Origin: an uncultured Lachnospiraceae bacterium
Lineage (GTDB): Bacteria; Bacillota; Clostridia; Lachnospirales; Lachnospiraceae
Direction: 5' to 3'
Length of the DNA stretch: 59,418 nt
Assembly (NCBI GenBank): GCA_910579935.1
Contig: CAJTVQ010000025.1
Span: forward strand, 1 to 59,418
Part shown: piece after piece, positions 1-7,408 of the stretch
Layout of the letters: the number at the start of each line of letters is the position of its first letter
How positions within the stretch are numbered: the stretch's first letter is position 1
The notes under the pieces: generated by a model
What the model was told of the DNA's origin: nothing
Seen by the model: the letters and a program-made list of their open reading frames with translations, nothing else
Databases searched by the model: none
Translations under genes and position numbers: made by a program

Positions 1-325
1 AGGAAAATGATTTCCCTGTTCTTCTCCGGCAGAGATAACAGGGCGGCGGCAAGTTCCCCATTGGTGAGAATAAGGAACTGTTAAGAAATAACTTTACACT
101 TTGACTCAGACAAGTCAAATGTAAAGATTTATTTCTTAACAGTTCCTAACTGTCTGACCGCATATCCTAACGGGGTATTCTTCATAGGGTGCTTCAAAAT
201 ATTCGTCTGTTGTGCCTAAAGGGTAAAACTTTTCTTCTGTGAGGTATTCAAGGGATATTTCTTTTTGCCGCCGTCCATCACCGCCAATTCATCGGTTGAC
301 ATCAGTTCTTTGCCGCATTGTCAAG
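1..325 (-). pseudogene. Remnant of conjugative-element sigma-70-like regulator, broken by palindromic insertion
   Basis: Read on the minus strand, two blocks resemble the small sigma-like (Tn916 Orf7-type) regulators of integrative conjugative elements: an upstream block with EYLTEEKFYPLGTTDEYF and a downstream block LTNGELAAALLSLPEKN that resembles a region-4 helix. They lie in different frames and are separated by a 74-bp palindrome at 73-146, which brings in a stop. Removing positions 73-148 joins them in frame as ICGQTVILTNGELAAALL. A second frame change further upstream (about 270) separates a block with MSTDELAVMDGG. The gene runs off the left edge. Family assignment is from memory of the motif pattern, so moderate; the broken state is seen directly. 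Confidence 0.55.
73..146. mobile_element. 74-bp near-perfect palindromic MITE-like insertion
   Basis: The left arm begins AGGAACTGTTAAGAAATAA and the right arm ends TTATTTCTTAACAGTTCC; the arms stay complementary almost to a short central loop near 107-112, with a one-base bulge or mismatch. TA dinucleotides flank it (71-72 and 147-148), as expected for a TA target duplication of a Tc1/mariner-like or similar non-autonomous element. It interrupts the sigma-like reading frame, and removing 76 bp (element plus one TA) restores it. No coding capacity. Confidence 0.7.
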
Positions 326-341
326 TGGTGAATTCAAAAAA

Positions 342-383
342 GACAGGCACTATCAAAGAATTTTTCTTTTCGTAGTACCTGTC
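342..383. repeat. Inverted repeat / possible terminator or element end
   Basis: GACAGGCACTA at 342-352 pairs with TAGTACCTGTC at 373-383 (one mismatch) around an AT-rich loop. It lies between the sigma-like remnant and the helix-turn-helix gene. Read on the minus strand the loop is A-rich, so a classical terminator is not clear; it may mark the boundary of an inserted cassette. Confidence 0.4.
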
Positions 384-409
384 TAAATGTCAGATTCAGA
401 TTTCTTGCC

Positions 410-438
410 TTGTATTCTTCGAGAAAACGAATTATACT
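410..438 (+). promoter_or_regulatory. Putative promoter of HTH-RR-HK operon
   Basis: TTGTAT (410-415) and TATACT (433-438) are separated by 17 bases and lie 19 bases upstream of the helix-turn-helix start codon. A GGAGG ribosome site (near 447-451) follows. Match is by eye only. Confidence 0.5.
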
Positions 439-457
439 ATAAAACTGGAGGTGTAAT

Positions 458-664
458 ATGGACTACATGACACTAAAAGAAGCTGGTGAAAAATGGGGTG
501 TGACACCTCGTTGGATAAATTATTATTGTGCTTGTGGGCGTATTCCCGGCGCTGTGAAAATGGGAACAGTATGGTTAATACCGAAGAATGCTGAAAAGCC
601 TATTGACGGAAGAACAAAAATAGCAAGGAGCAATCATAATGGAAAACAAGATAATATTGATTGA
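458..664 (+). CDS. Small helix-turn-helix (excisionase/MerR-like) DNA-binding protein
   Basis: A 68-residue protein whose first 45 residues have the pattern of a winged helix-turn-helix excisionase-like domain: LKEAGEKWGVTPRWINYYC followed by GRIPGAVKMGTVWLIP, where the W-L-I-P strand is typical of the wing. The ribosome site GGAGG is about 6 bases upstream. Its last 26 bases overlap the response-regulator gene, whose own AAGGAG (625-630) lies inside this gene, so the two are probably translationally coupled. Genes like this are common in Tn1549-like elements next to VanR-type regulators. Likely role: DNA-binding accessory regulator of this operon or of the host element; the exact target is unknown. 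Confidence 0.75.
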   Translation: MDYMTLKEAGEKWGVTPRWINYYCACGRIPGAVKMGTVWLIPKNAEKPIDGRTKIARSNHNGKQDNID

Positions 665-1331
665 AGATGATGAAGAAATAAGAGGAATAATAAAGGACTA
701 TTTATCAGGAGAATTTGAAGTGTTGTCCTTTAATGATGGCACAACCGCTATTCGGGCGGTCACAAGCTATGATGAATATTCACTTGCCCTTATCGATCTT
801 ATGCTGCCGGACATGAGTGGCATGGAGATTATCAAGGTCATCCGGCAGGTCAGCAATATTCCTATCATCATCATTACAGCAAAAGATAATGATACCGACA
901 AATCATTAGGATTGAATTTAGGTGCTGACGATTATGTGGTAAAGCCTTTTTCTTTAATTGAACTCGCTGCAAGGATAAAGGCGAATATCAGACGAGCCAG
1001 AACCTGCCAAGTATTACCGAGTAATTCGATTGTCAAAATTAAAGATATTGAAATAAATCCCCAAAGCCACATGGTTACGCGCAATGGGTTATCTATAGAC
1101 TTAACACCAACCGAATTTGAACTTTTATACCTTTTGGCCAGCCATCCGGGACAAGCATATTCAAAAGAACGGTTATATGAACTCATTTGGAAAGAGCCGT
1201 ATTTTGGAAACGAAAATGTGTTGAATACTCATATCAATCGCCTGCGTTTGAAGTTGAGGAATAATGCGGAAGATACTACGCCCTATATTAAAACCTTATG
1301 GGGTATCGGCTACAAGATGGAGGACAAGTAA
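639..1331 (+). CDS. OmpR/VanR-family response regulator
   Basis: A 230-residue two-domain regulator. The receiver domain (about 3-115) has the acidic pair E9-D10/D11, phospho-acceptor D53 in LIDLMLPD, T80 and K102 (YVVKPF). The C-terminal winged helix (about 130-228) carries LTPTEFELLYLL and the ending GIGYKMEDK. It starts 8 bases after AAGGAG and its stop directly precedes the kinase start. With the kinase and the ABC transporter downstream it forms a sense-and-export module of the VanRS/BcrRS kind. Its predicted binding site is the pair of 11-bp-phased repeats at 2248-2264. The inducing signal cannot be read from sequence. Confidence 0.92.
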   Translation: MENKIILIEDDEEIRGIIKDYLSGEFEVLSFNDGTTAIRAVTSYDEYSLALIDLMLPDMSGMEIIKVIRQVSNIPIIIITAKDNDTDKSLGLNLGADDYVVKPFSLIELAARIKANIRRARTCQVLPSNSIVKIKDIEINPQSHMVTRNGLSIDLTPTEFELLYLLASHPGQAYSKERLYELIWKEPYFGNENVLNTHINRLRLKLRNNAEDTTPYIKTLWGIGYKMEDK

Positions 1332-2252
1332 ATGTGGATTATATTTTCGATTCTTTCATTTGTTCTATTGCTTATCCTAATTTTGCAACAGGTACAGCAC
1401 AAAAAATTAGAACGAGAGATCAGCTATATCACCGACAGACTTACTTCTCTTTCAATTACTTCTGAAAATGGCTTTGTGCTTATACCCACGGATAATGATA
1501 GTATCAAAAAATTAGGTGCTGTGCTTAACACCTTACTTCAAGATTTTTATACAAAAAAGTCGGAGTTTGAGCAAAGCAAAAAGGCAATGGCGCAGGTTCT
1601 TACAAACATTTCTCACGACATACGCACCCCACTTACTGTCCTAAAAGGAAATAGCGAAATGCTTTCCAACATGACAAACGCCCCATCTATGCCTGAAAAT
1701 GTTCATGCTATGGCTGCTAAAATAGACCGAAAGGCTGATGATTTAATCTCGACAATCAACGACTATTTTACAATGTCTAAAATAACTTCCGGCGATTTTC
1801 CCATTAAAGTGAAAAAGGAAAATGTTTCAAGACTTTGCCATGACACAATTTTAGACTATTATGATCTGCTTGAACAAAAACAATTTGAAGTCGATATTCA
1901 GATACCAGATACACCGATTTTTGCCTACACAGATAATGAGGCATTACAGCGCATTTTGAAAAATCTGATAGACAATGCAATCCGACATGGTGGTAATGGA
2001 AAATATATTTCTCTACGACTTACCAAATTAAATGGAAAAAGCATAATTGAAATAGAAGATCACGGAAATGGAATGTCACCGCAGCAACAAAAACAGATTT
2101 TCGCAAGGAATTATACAACAGCCCGAAAATCTTTCGGCAGCGGTTTAGGTCTTGCGATTTCAAAGCGTCTTGCTGAACAAATTGGGGCAGAATTAGAAGT
2201 TTATAGCGTACAAAATGAGCGAACTATTTTCTCAATCATCTTGAAAAGTTAG
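1332..2252 (+). CDS. Membrane sensor histidine kinase
   Basis: 306 residues. One N-terminal membrane segment (about 2-20) is followed by a short linker and a DHp domain with phospho-acceptor H95 (NISHDIRTPLTVLKGN). The catalytic ATPase domain has an N box (NLIDNAIRHGG), G1 (IEDHGNGM) and G2 (FGSGLGLAISKRLAEQIGA). There is no visible extracellular loop, so this is an intramembrane-sensing type kinase, like those paired with peptide-antibiotic transporters. The start codon follows the regulator stop without a gap. It presumably phosphorylates the regulator at D53 and may sense through the transporter encoded downstream (inference from BceS-like systems). Confidence 0.9.
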   Translation: MWIIFSILSFVLLLILILQQVQHKKLEREISYITDRLTSLSITSENGFVLIPTDNDSIKKLGAVLNTLLQDFYTKKSEFEQSKKAMAQVLTNISHDIRTPLTVLKGNSEMLSNMTNAPSMPENVHAMAAKIDRKADDLISTINDYFTMSKITSGDFPIKVKKENVSRLCHDTILDYYDLLEQKQFEVDIQIPDTPIFAYTDNEALQRILKNLIDNAIRHGGNGKYISLRLTKLNGKSIIEIEDHGNGMSPQQQKQIFARNYTTARKSFGSGLGLAISKRLAEQIGAELEVYSVQNERTIFSIILKS

Positions 2253-2301
2253 AAAATCGTTAGATTTATGGCAGAAAAAAGCGAAGTCCATTTTGTATAA
2301 T
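2248..2301 (+). promoter_or_regulatory. Putative response-regulator operator and promoter before the ABC transporter
   Basis: Two direct repeats GTTAGA at 2248-2253 and 2259-2264 are 11 bases apart, one helical turn, as expected for a dimer of an OmpR-family regulator. A TATAAT at 2296-2301 follows, with no good -35 box at 2273-2278, consistent with an activator-dependent promoter. The start codon chosen for the ATPase (2327) lies downstream with AAAGGAGG at 2311-2318. Confidence 0.5.
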
Positions 2302-2326
2302 GGCAGCCATAAAGGAGGCATACAAA

Positions 2327-3238
2327 ATGGATTATATCATGGAAACCGTAGGCTTGCGAAAAGCTTACAAGGGTAATATTGTTGTAGACGATGTAAATAT
2401 CCACATACCTAAAGGGGCAATATATGGCTTTGTTGGTTCAAACGGTGCAGGAAAAAGCACGGTTATGAAAATGATTTTGAACCTTATCCAGCCAGATGCC
2501 GGAGAGGTTCAGCTTTTAGGCGAAAAAGTTACCGATCACAGCTACGAAATATTCAAAAAGGTTGGTTCTATTATTGAGAACCCATACTTTTACGATAAAA
2601 TGACTGCTCGGCAAAACTTAGAGTTGCACTGTGAGTATATGGGATTTCCCAACAAGGAACGGATTGATGAGGTTTTGCATTTGGTGGACTTGCAGAATGT
2701 CGAGGGAAAACAAGTCCGTCATTACTCGTTGGGCATGAAACAACGACTTGCTATTGCAAGAGCTATTCTGGCAAGACCAGAATTTTTGATTTTGGACGAA
2801 CCAATCAATGCTTTAGACCCCGAGGGTATTCGTGAAATGCGAACCCTTTTTCAGCGGCTAAACCGGGAAGATGGAACAACCATTTTTATTTCCAGCCACA
2901 TTCTATCCGAAGTGGATCTTCTTGCTGATACGATTGGGATTATTCAACACGGAAAACTCTTAACAGAATTGCCTATCGAAGAAATTCATAAGCATCAAAC
3001 GGATTATATCAGCTTGCAGGTTGACGATGTGACCCGTGCTGTTGGACTACTTGAAAACATGAGAATCAAGGATTTTAGTGTGTTAGATAAAGAATTTATC
3101 CACATTTATGATTCTGATGTTTCAGGCAAAGCTCTGTCAAAAGCCATCATTGAGAATGATATTGGTTTGGAGAGCATCGGTCGCAAACAAGACACACTGG
3201 AAGATTTCTTTTTCCAGCTTACAGAGGAGGGAAAATGA
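2327..3238 (+). CDS. ABC transporter ATP-binding protein (BcrA-like)
   Basis: 303 residues from the ATG at 2327, chosen over an in-frame ATG at 2300 because AAAGGAGG (2311-2318) sits 8 bases before it. Walker A GSNGAGKST at 38-45 region, signature YSLGMKQRLAIARA near 133-146, Walker B LILDEP at 154-159, switch H in SSHILSEVD. The C-terminal ~80 residues are the extension typical of BcrA/NatA-type subunits that pair with ABC-2 permeases. Such pairs export or remove bacitracin, lantibiotics or other peptides. Substrate here is not known; the linked intramembrane-type kinase favours a cell-wall-active compound. Confidence 0.9.
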   Translation: MDYIMETVGLRKAYKGNIVVDDVNIHIPKGAIYGFVGSNGAGKSTVMKMILNLIQPDAGEVQLLGEKVTDHSYEIFKKVGSIIENPYFYDKMTARQNLELHCEYMGFPNKERIDEVLHLVDLQNVEGKQVRHYSLGMKQRLAIARAILARPEFLILDEPINALDPEGIREMRTLFQRLNREDGTTIFISSHILSEVDLLADTIGIIQHGKLLTELPIEEIHKHQTDYISLQVDDVTRAVGLLENMRIKDFSVLDKEFIHIYDSDVSGKALSKAIIENDIGLESIGRKQDTLEDFFFQLTEEGK

Positions 3239-3239
3239 G

Positions 3240-3932
3240 ATGGCACACCTGATTAAGCTGGAACTGAAAAAATTTGGTATTGCACGAAATATTATCTTTA
3301 TGCTTGCCGCAATCCTTTTCAGCATCCTTTTCATCACAATATCTTTATGGGATAGCATGACAGACCCGGAACAGGTCAAAGACACGTTTGAAAGCACATA
3401 CCTTGTTATTGGCTTACTGATGTCATTCATTTTTCTTGTGTACTCGTCGGTCTTAACTGCAAGGTTGGTTATTGGAGAATATAATCAGCAAACAATTACG
3501 ATTATGTTTTCCTATCCTTTGAACCGAATAAAATTGATTGCCAGCAAATTGACTATCATTATGGTTTATGCTGCAATTTCAATGGCGATTGGATATGTCT
3601 GTTGCAGCGGTTATATTGTATTCGTGGATAGATTTTTTGATATGTTGGAGGGAACATTCCAACCCTCAATGCTTCAAACATGGATACCAATGGCAATAAC
3701 TACTGTGATTGTATGCACGGTGCTGTCGCTATGGCCGTTCATCATTGGAATGATCCGAAAATCTGTTCCTGCAACAATCGTTACTTCTCTGATTGTCATT
3801 GTGTTTCGGCAAGTTATTATCAGCAAAAACACAACCCATCAGGAATCCATATTGCAAATTCTTTTAGTTGCTATTGTTACTCTTTTGGCCGCTTTGTTTA
3901 TCTTCAAAAAGAAAGTACCAGAACTATATTGA
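3240..3932 (+). CDS. ABC-2 type permease (BcrB-like)
   Basis: 230 residues with about six hydrophobic segments (near 17-36, 54-74, 98-118, 142-164, 172-188, 205-224). The ATG at 3240 follows the ATPase stop by one base, with GAGGAGG at 3224-3230. The first residues MAHLIKLELKKFG are typical for ABC-2 permeases of bacteriocin-immunity and bacitracin-export families. It forms the membrane half of the exporter with the preceding ATPase. The last gene of the first cassette: downstream sequence is decayed. Confidence 0.88.
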   Translation: MAHLIKLELKKFGIARNIIFMLAAILFSILFITISLWDSMTDPEQVKDTFESTYLVIGLLMSFIFLVYSSVLTARLVIGEYNQQTITIMFSYPLNRIKLIASKLTIIMVYAAISMAIGYVCCSGYIVFVDRFFDMLEGTFQPSMLQTWIPMAITTVIVCTVLSLWPFIIGMIRKSVPATIVTSLIVIVFRQVIISKNTTHQESILQILLVAIVTLLAALFIFKKKVPELY

Positions 3933-4094
3933 TTACTGGTAGAACGATTCCACGTCCTTCAACGCCATTGCCGCAAGTTCCTGAATATCCTCAATACAAG
4001 ATTGTACAAATCCCTTGCTTCCACCTTATGGCTGGTGCAGGCGTTCTTCCCCCAGCCGGTTATACGTCTGGCAGATATAATACGCCTTGTCTAT
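3933..4094 (-). pseudogene. Unidentified coding remnant
   Basis: On the minus strand one frame reads DKAYYICQTYNRLGEERLHQP, then an internal stop, then CIEDIQELAAMALKDVESFY before the final stop at 3933-3935. The composition looks like real protein and the frame is kept across the internal stop, suggesting a decayed gene end of the host mobile element. I do not recognise the family. A second stop lies just upstream, so nothing longer can be traced. Confidence 0.3.
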
Positions 4095-4204
4095 AAGGTG
4101 TTATGCCAGAGGGCAGTGCCTTACGAGCTTTGAATGGGTTTGACGTTTACCGCATTCTGGCTAGTCTGTAATGCATTTTTGCATATGCAGTTGAAAGAAA
4201 ACGT

Positions 4205-4240
4205 CAGGAAAAGCTCTGCGAAAGCAGGGCTTTTCCTGTT
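4205..4240. terminator. Hairpin terminator
   Basis: CAGGAAAAGCTCTGC (4205-4219), a GAAA loop and GCAGGGCTTTTCCTG (4224-4238) form a 15-bp stem with one G-T wobble, followed by TTTC. It lies about 270 bp after the permease stop and just before the PBECR4 remnant; it could end transcription from the first cassette. Confidence 0.6.
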
Positions 4241-4264
4241 TCAAATGGGAAAGAGGTAAGTCTG

Positions 4265-4598
4265 ATGCGTAATGTGTATGACTGCATGGAGGCTTTTGGA
4301 AAGCATGATTGACAACAATGATACGCTCTTTAAGTACAACCGGAAACTCAATGCTTATTCGGTTATTAAAGCGGATTATATTATGAAAAACAATGCAGAA
4401 GGAAGAAATATTTTTTTGTTCCTGACAGGGAACGGGGAGGCAGGAAGATATTTCTGCCGCTCATTTTTCCCACAGGATAAAATAGATTATACAAAGAATC
4501 AGGCATCATGGACTTTGCTTTACAAGAAGAAAGTAACTCTTTCAACAGGAGAAGAAGAAATACTGTATGACAGGTTAAAAAAAGTGGATAAGGGGTAG
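4265..4598 (+). pseudogene. PBECR4-like domain protein with internal deletion and frameshift
   Basis: The start ATG 4265 with upstream AGAGG reads MRNVYDCMEAFGK then stops by frame change. The next frame continues with NNDTLFKYNRKLNAYSVIKAD, then YFCRSFFPQDKIDYT and WTLLYKKKV to the stop. I recognise the two parts as the beginning and the C-terminal half of the phage/mobile-element PBECR4 (barnase/EndoU-like nuclease) family, with the middle lost. Recognition is from memory. As it stands no full-length product can be made. A hairpin terminator follows directly. Confidence 0.5.
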
Positions 4599-4608
4599 CA
4601 GGGATCAC

Positions 4609-4645
4609 AGCATCTAAGCCAAAACGGTTAGGTGCTATTTTTTTT
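4609..4645 (+). terminator. Rho-independent terminator
   Basis: AGCATCTAAGCC (4609-4620), AAAA loop and CGGTTAGGTGCT (4625-4636) make an imperfect 12-bp stem, followed by ATTTTTTTT (4637-4645). It is placed 10 bases after the stop of the PBECR4 remnant, so the terminator has outlived the gene. Confidence 0.8.
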
Positions 4646-4702
4646 GCACATTTAACATTTTGACAACTCTACGATTCGTGGGTATGGTTTCAAAAAATGC
4701 CA

Positions 4703-4793
4703 TGATATAATAGCTTCAAAAACAGGAGATATCAATATGGACCAAGATAAGATAGGCAGATTTATTGCAGAGATGCCAATAACGGCTTTATGA
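4703..4793 (+). pseudogene. Truncated start of an XRE-family regulator with its promoter
   Basis: An extended -10 (TG at 4703-4704, TATAAT 4706-4711), a ribosome site AGGAG and ATG 4737 precede MDQDKIGRFIAEM, which is the usual beginning of clostridial XRE repressors of the MDQxKIGxFIAExR type. After 12-13 residues the match stops and the frame ends at 4791-4793. The breakpoint marks a deletion or insertion junction. The promoter and start may still be active, giving an 18-residue product. Confidence 0.45.
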
Positions 4794-4853
4794 TTGACTT
4801 TTGAGGCAGGATTTGGTACAATAACGCCACTTTACAAGTTTTTATAGAAAAAA

Positions 4854-4926
4854 TGCCATATGAGACACTTTGGTGTATAATAAGTTTGTACACTAAAATA
4901 TACGAAAGTAGTGATCTCATATGGCA
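4854..4926. repeat. Inverted repeat next to transposase remnant
   Basis: TGCCATATGAGACACTT (4854-4870) is matched in reverse by AGTGATCTCATATGGCA (4910-4926), with one extra base in the right copy. Between them lie promoter-like AT-rich sequences. It could be the inner end or a regulatory palindrome of the insertion sequence whose transposase fragment follows. Confidence 0.5.
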
Positions 4927-4954
4927 AACTTATTATACAACGACAAACACATAA

Positions 4955-5248
4955 TTGGCAGGCTTTATAAATACTCTTCTGAATATTTCGCCACATTCCC
5001 CGTTCCGACTGCCGAAACCCTTTTTTCTGCTTGTGCTGTCTATACTGGCAATGGAATCTGCCCACTCCATACGGTTTCTTTTCACACATTTTTTGTCCAG
5101 TATTACAGAGAAATCGCTCAATGCTTTTTATTATGCCTGTTCTTATGCAAAAGCAGACTGTTCACGATTCATGAATGTAACGGCATCCATGGCTCTGAAA
5201 CTGATTCCAGAACGCTTGAATCACAGGTATAATAATATAAAAGAATGA
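4955..5248 (+). pseudogene. Transposase N-terminal fragment
   Basis: About 97 residues beginning near a TTG at 4955 (AGFINTLLNISPHSPF, then SIRFLFTHFLSSITEKSLNAF and MALKLIPERL). This resembles the N-terminal region of a DDE-type transposase common in gut Clostridia. The DDE catalytic part is missing: the frame ends at 5248 just before the next operon. An in-frame stop lies right before 4955, so even the N-terminus is damaged. The exact IS family is not identified. Confidence 0.5.
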
Positions 5249-5286
5249 TATTTCAACAACAAATATATAAGTGAGTGAGATGAGTT

Positions 5287-6018
5287 ATGGATTTGGAAAG
5301 CTATAAAGTCCTAATGATAGATGATGATGAAATGATAGCCACGGCTACTTCCGAATATTTCAATATGTTCGGCGTAAAGACTTCCTATGTAACAAGCTAT
5401 GCTGATGCGGTAGCTTTTCTTGAAAAACACGATGTTTCACTGCTCTTGCTTGATATCAATCTCGGCGAAAAATCAGGCTTCGATCTTTGCAGGAAGATAC
5501 GGGAAAACTATGACCTGCCGATATTCTTCATAAGTGCCCGAACAAGCGACGATGATGTGCTTATCGCTCTGAACATAGGCGGCGATGATTATATCAAAAA
5601 GCCCTATACGCTCAGCGTTCTGCTTGCCAAGGTGAAAGCTGCCGTTTTAAGATACGACAGGACACGGAATAATACGCACGCTGTCCGGAAGTTTCAGCAG
5701 AATGAGGACGGTCTTGTTAAACTGACAGGTGAAGTGTACCTTAACACATATATTCACAAGATCATTGCAGACGGCAGGGAGATCACTCTCAAAGCACTGG
5801 AATACAAGCTGCTGTATTATCTTTACACAAACAGGGGCAAAGTCGTTTCAAAGGATGATCTGCTCAGAGACGTGTGGGAGGATGAAAATATCAACGAGGG
5901 TACGATCGCCGTACATATCCGGCATCTGCGTGAAAAGACCGAAGCAGACCCCAAAGAACCGCAGCTCATAAAAACCGTATGGGGTGTGGGCTACATGATG
6001 GAAGAGATAGCGCCATGA
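5287..6018 (+). CDS. OmpR-family response regulator
   Basis: 243 residues. Receiver domain (6-120) with D12-D14, phospho-acceptor D56 (LLLDINLG), S83 and K105 (YIKKPY); C-terminal winged helix (about 150-240) with ITLKALEYKLLYYLY and the end GVGYMMEE. The ribosome site is weak (GTGAGTGAGATGAG). TATAAT at 5228-5233 inside the transposase remnant is a possible -10. The last four bases overlap the kinase start (ATGA), so the pair is coupled. It probably binds the triple 11-bp repeats before the ATPase gene at 7309-7335. Confidence 0.92.
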   Translation: MDLESYKVLMIDDDEMIATATSEYFNMFGVKTSYVTSYADAVAFLEKHDVSLLLLDINLGEKSGFDLCRKIRENYDLPIFFISARTSDDDVLIALNIGGDDYIKKPYTLSVLLAKVKAAVLRYDRTRNNTHAVRKFQQNEDGLVKLTGEVYLNTYIHKIIADGREITLKALEYKLLYYLYTNRGKVVSKDDLLRDVWEDENINEGTIAVHIRHLREKTEADPKEPQLIKTVWGVGYMMEEIAP

Positions 6019-7301
6019 AGGGGTATTACAGATTTACGGTACTTCTTGTAATGCTGTTTGCTGCTGGGCTGTTTGCTGTTGTGAAGATTACCGGCACAGA
6101 TGATTTTTCGCAAAATAATTGTGACGTTCTTTTGCTCAATGAGATTGCTCATAAGATGGTTCTGGACGATATGCCGCCTGAAAACACAGCACCGGAACGG
6201 GAATATGTAATACTTGACATAAACGGGAATGTTATTTATGATAACCGTTTCAACTGTTCAGAAGTGATAACCGTTGAGACGGCAATGAAGCGGCGTTATC
6301 CCTATACCTATATCATAGAAAATAATCAGATAACAGGCAGCGTCGTACTTACAGACAGCCGGAAGTGTTTTGACCGTCTGCGTACAAATATCATCACTGT
6401 TTACTGTGTATGCGGTTTTCTCCTGATCGGTGCGGCGGCGGCTTTCGGGGCGTATATCCGCAAAACGATCATACTCCCATTTGCGAAGATGAAAGATTTT
6501 GCATCTTATGTGGCGGCGGGCGACCTTGACCGGCCTCTTGAAATGGATAAGGGCAATATGTTCGGCGCTTTTTCAGAGAGCTTTGATATCATGCGGGATG
6601 AGCTGAAAGCGTCCAGAGCAAGAGAACTTTCCTTGCAGAAAAAAGAGCGTGAGCTTATTGCGTCGCTTTCTCACGACCTGAAAACGCCTGTGACGGGTAT
6701 TAAACTCACATCTGAGCTGATGGCGGCGGTATTCTCTCAGAATGAGGGTCAGGAAATAACAGTTACAGAAGATATGACCGTGAAGATGAATAACATCTAT
6801 AAAAGAGCGGATGAAATAGCGTTGCTTGTCAACGATCTGTTTTCTTCAACTTTGGAGGAATTAGGTGCGTTCAAAGTAAAATGCTCGGACGAAAATTCCG
6901 CTGTTATAGCAGAGATCGTTTCCGAATACGATGACAGAGGGCTTGTGCGTATATCCGAAATACCACAGGTCATTGTACATATTGACAAGCTGCGTTTGTC
7001 GCAGGTTATTGGCAATGTCATATCCAATTCTTACAAATACGCGGAAACTCCCATAGACATTTCTTTTCGTCTTGATGAGCGCTTTCTTGAAGTGTCGATC
7101 AGTGACAGCGGCTCTGGCGTTTCCGAAGATGAGATAGAGCTTATCACCAACAAATTCTACCGGGGAAAACAACATGGCGACAAGGAAGGCAGCGGTTTAG
7201 GTCTGTATATCGCAAGGATACTCATGGATAAAATGGGCGGAGAGCTATCTGTCAGGAGTGAGAACGGGTTGTGCGTAACGCTTCTTATTCCAATCAGTTA
7301 A
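6015..7301 (+). CDS. Membrane sensor histidine kinase with HAMP domain
   Basis: 428 residues from ATG 6015, overlapping the regulator stop as ATGA. Two membrane segments (about 6-24 and 126-148) flank an extracellular region of about 100 residues. A HAMP linker (about 149-205) leads to the DHp with H220 (SLSHDLKTPVTGIKL). The ATPase domain has NVISNSYKYAE, SDSGSGVSEDEI and GSGLGLYIARILMDKMGG. Compared with the first kinase in this window, this one has a real sensory loop. It probably senses a compound outside the cell and switches on the transporter genes that follow. Confidence 0.9.
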   Translation: MKGYYRFTVLLVMLFAAGLFAVVKITGTDDFSQNNCDVLLLNEIAHKMVLDDMPPENTAPEREYVILDINGNVIYDNRFNCSEVITVETAMKRRYPYTYIIENNQITGSVVLTDSRKCFDRLRTNIITVYCVCGFLLIGAAAAFGAYIRKTIILPFAKMKDFASYVAAGDLDRPLEMDKGNMFGAFSESFDIMRDELKASRARELSLQKKERELIASLSHDLKTPVTGIKLTSELMAAVFSQNEGQEITVTEDMTVKMNNIYKRADEIALLVNDLFSSTLEELGAFKVKCSDENSAVIAEIVSEYDDRGLVRISEIPQVIVHIDKLRLSQVIGNVISNSYKYAETPIDISFRLDERFLEVSISDSGSGVSEDEIELITNKFYRGKQHGDKEGSGLGLYIARILMDKMGGELSVRSENGLCVTLLIPIS

Positions 7302-7308
7302 GAAAAAG

Positions 7309-7362
7309 ACAAGAATTTAACAAGATTCTGACAAGGAAATCATTAGCGGGATTATGTATAAT
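7309..7362 (+). promoter_or_regulatory. Triple 11-bp-phased operator and promoter before ABC/hydrolase operon
   Basis: ACAAG occurs at 7309, 7320 and 7331, exactly 11 bases apart, in a T/A-rich context. A TATAAT lies at 7357-7362; the -35 position (about 7334-7339) is taken by the end of the third repeat and is poor. This is the arrangement expected for an OmpR-type activator bound side by side on one DNA face. It lies between the kinase stop and the ATPase start. Confidence 0.6.
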
Positions 7363-7408
7363 ACTATCATTAGATACAACATTCATGATTTGAAAGGAAG
7401 TGTTATAT

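Noticed and set aside
3680..4096. Plus-strand reading frame rich in His and Tyr
   Set aside because: It overlaps the permease gene in another frame and continues into decayed sequence; no start signal or recognisable fold.
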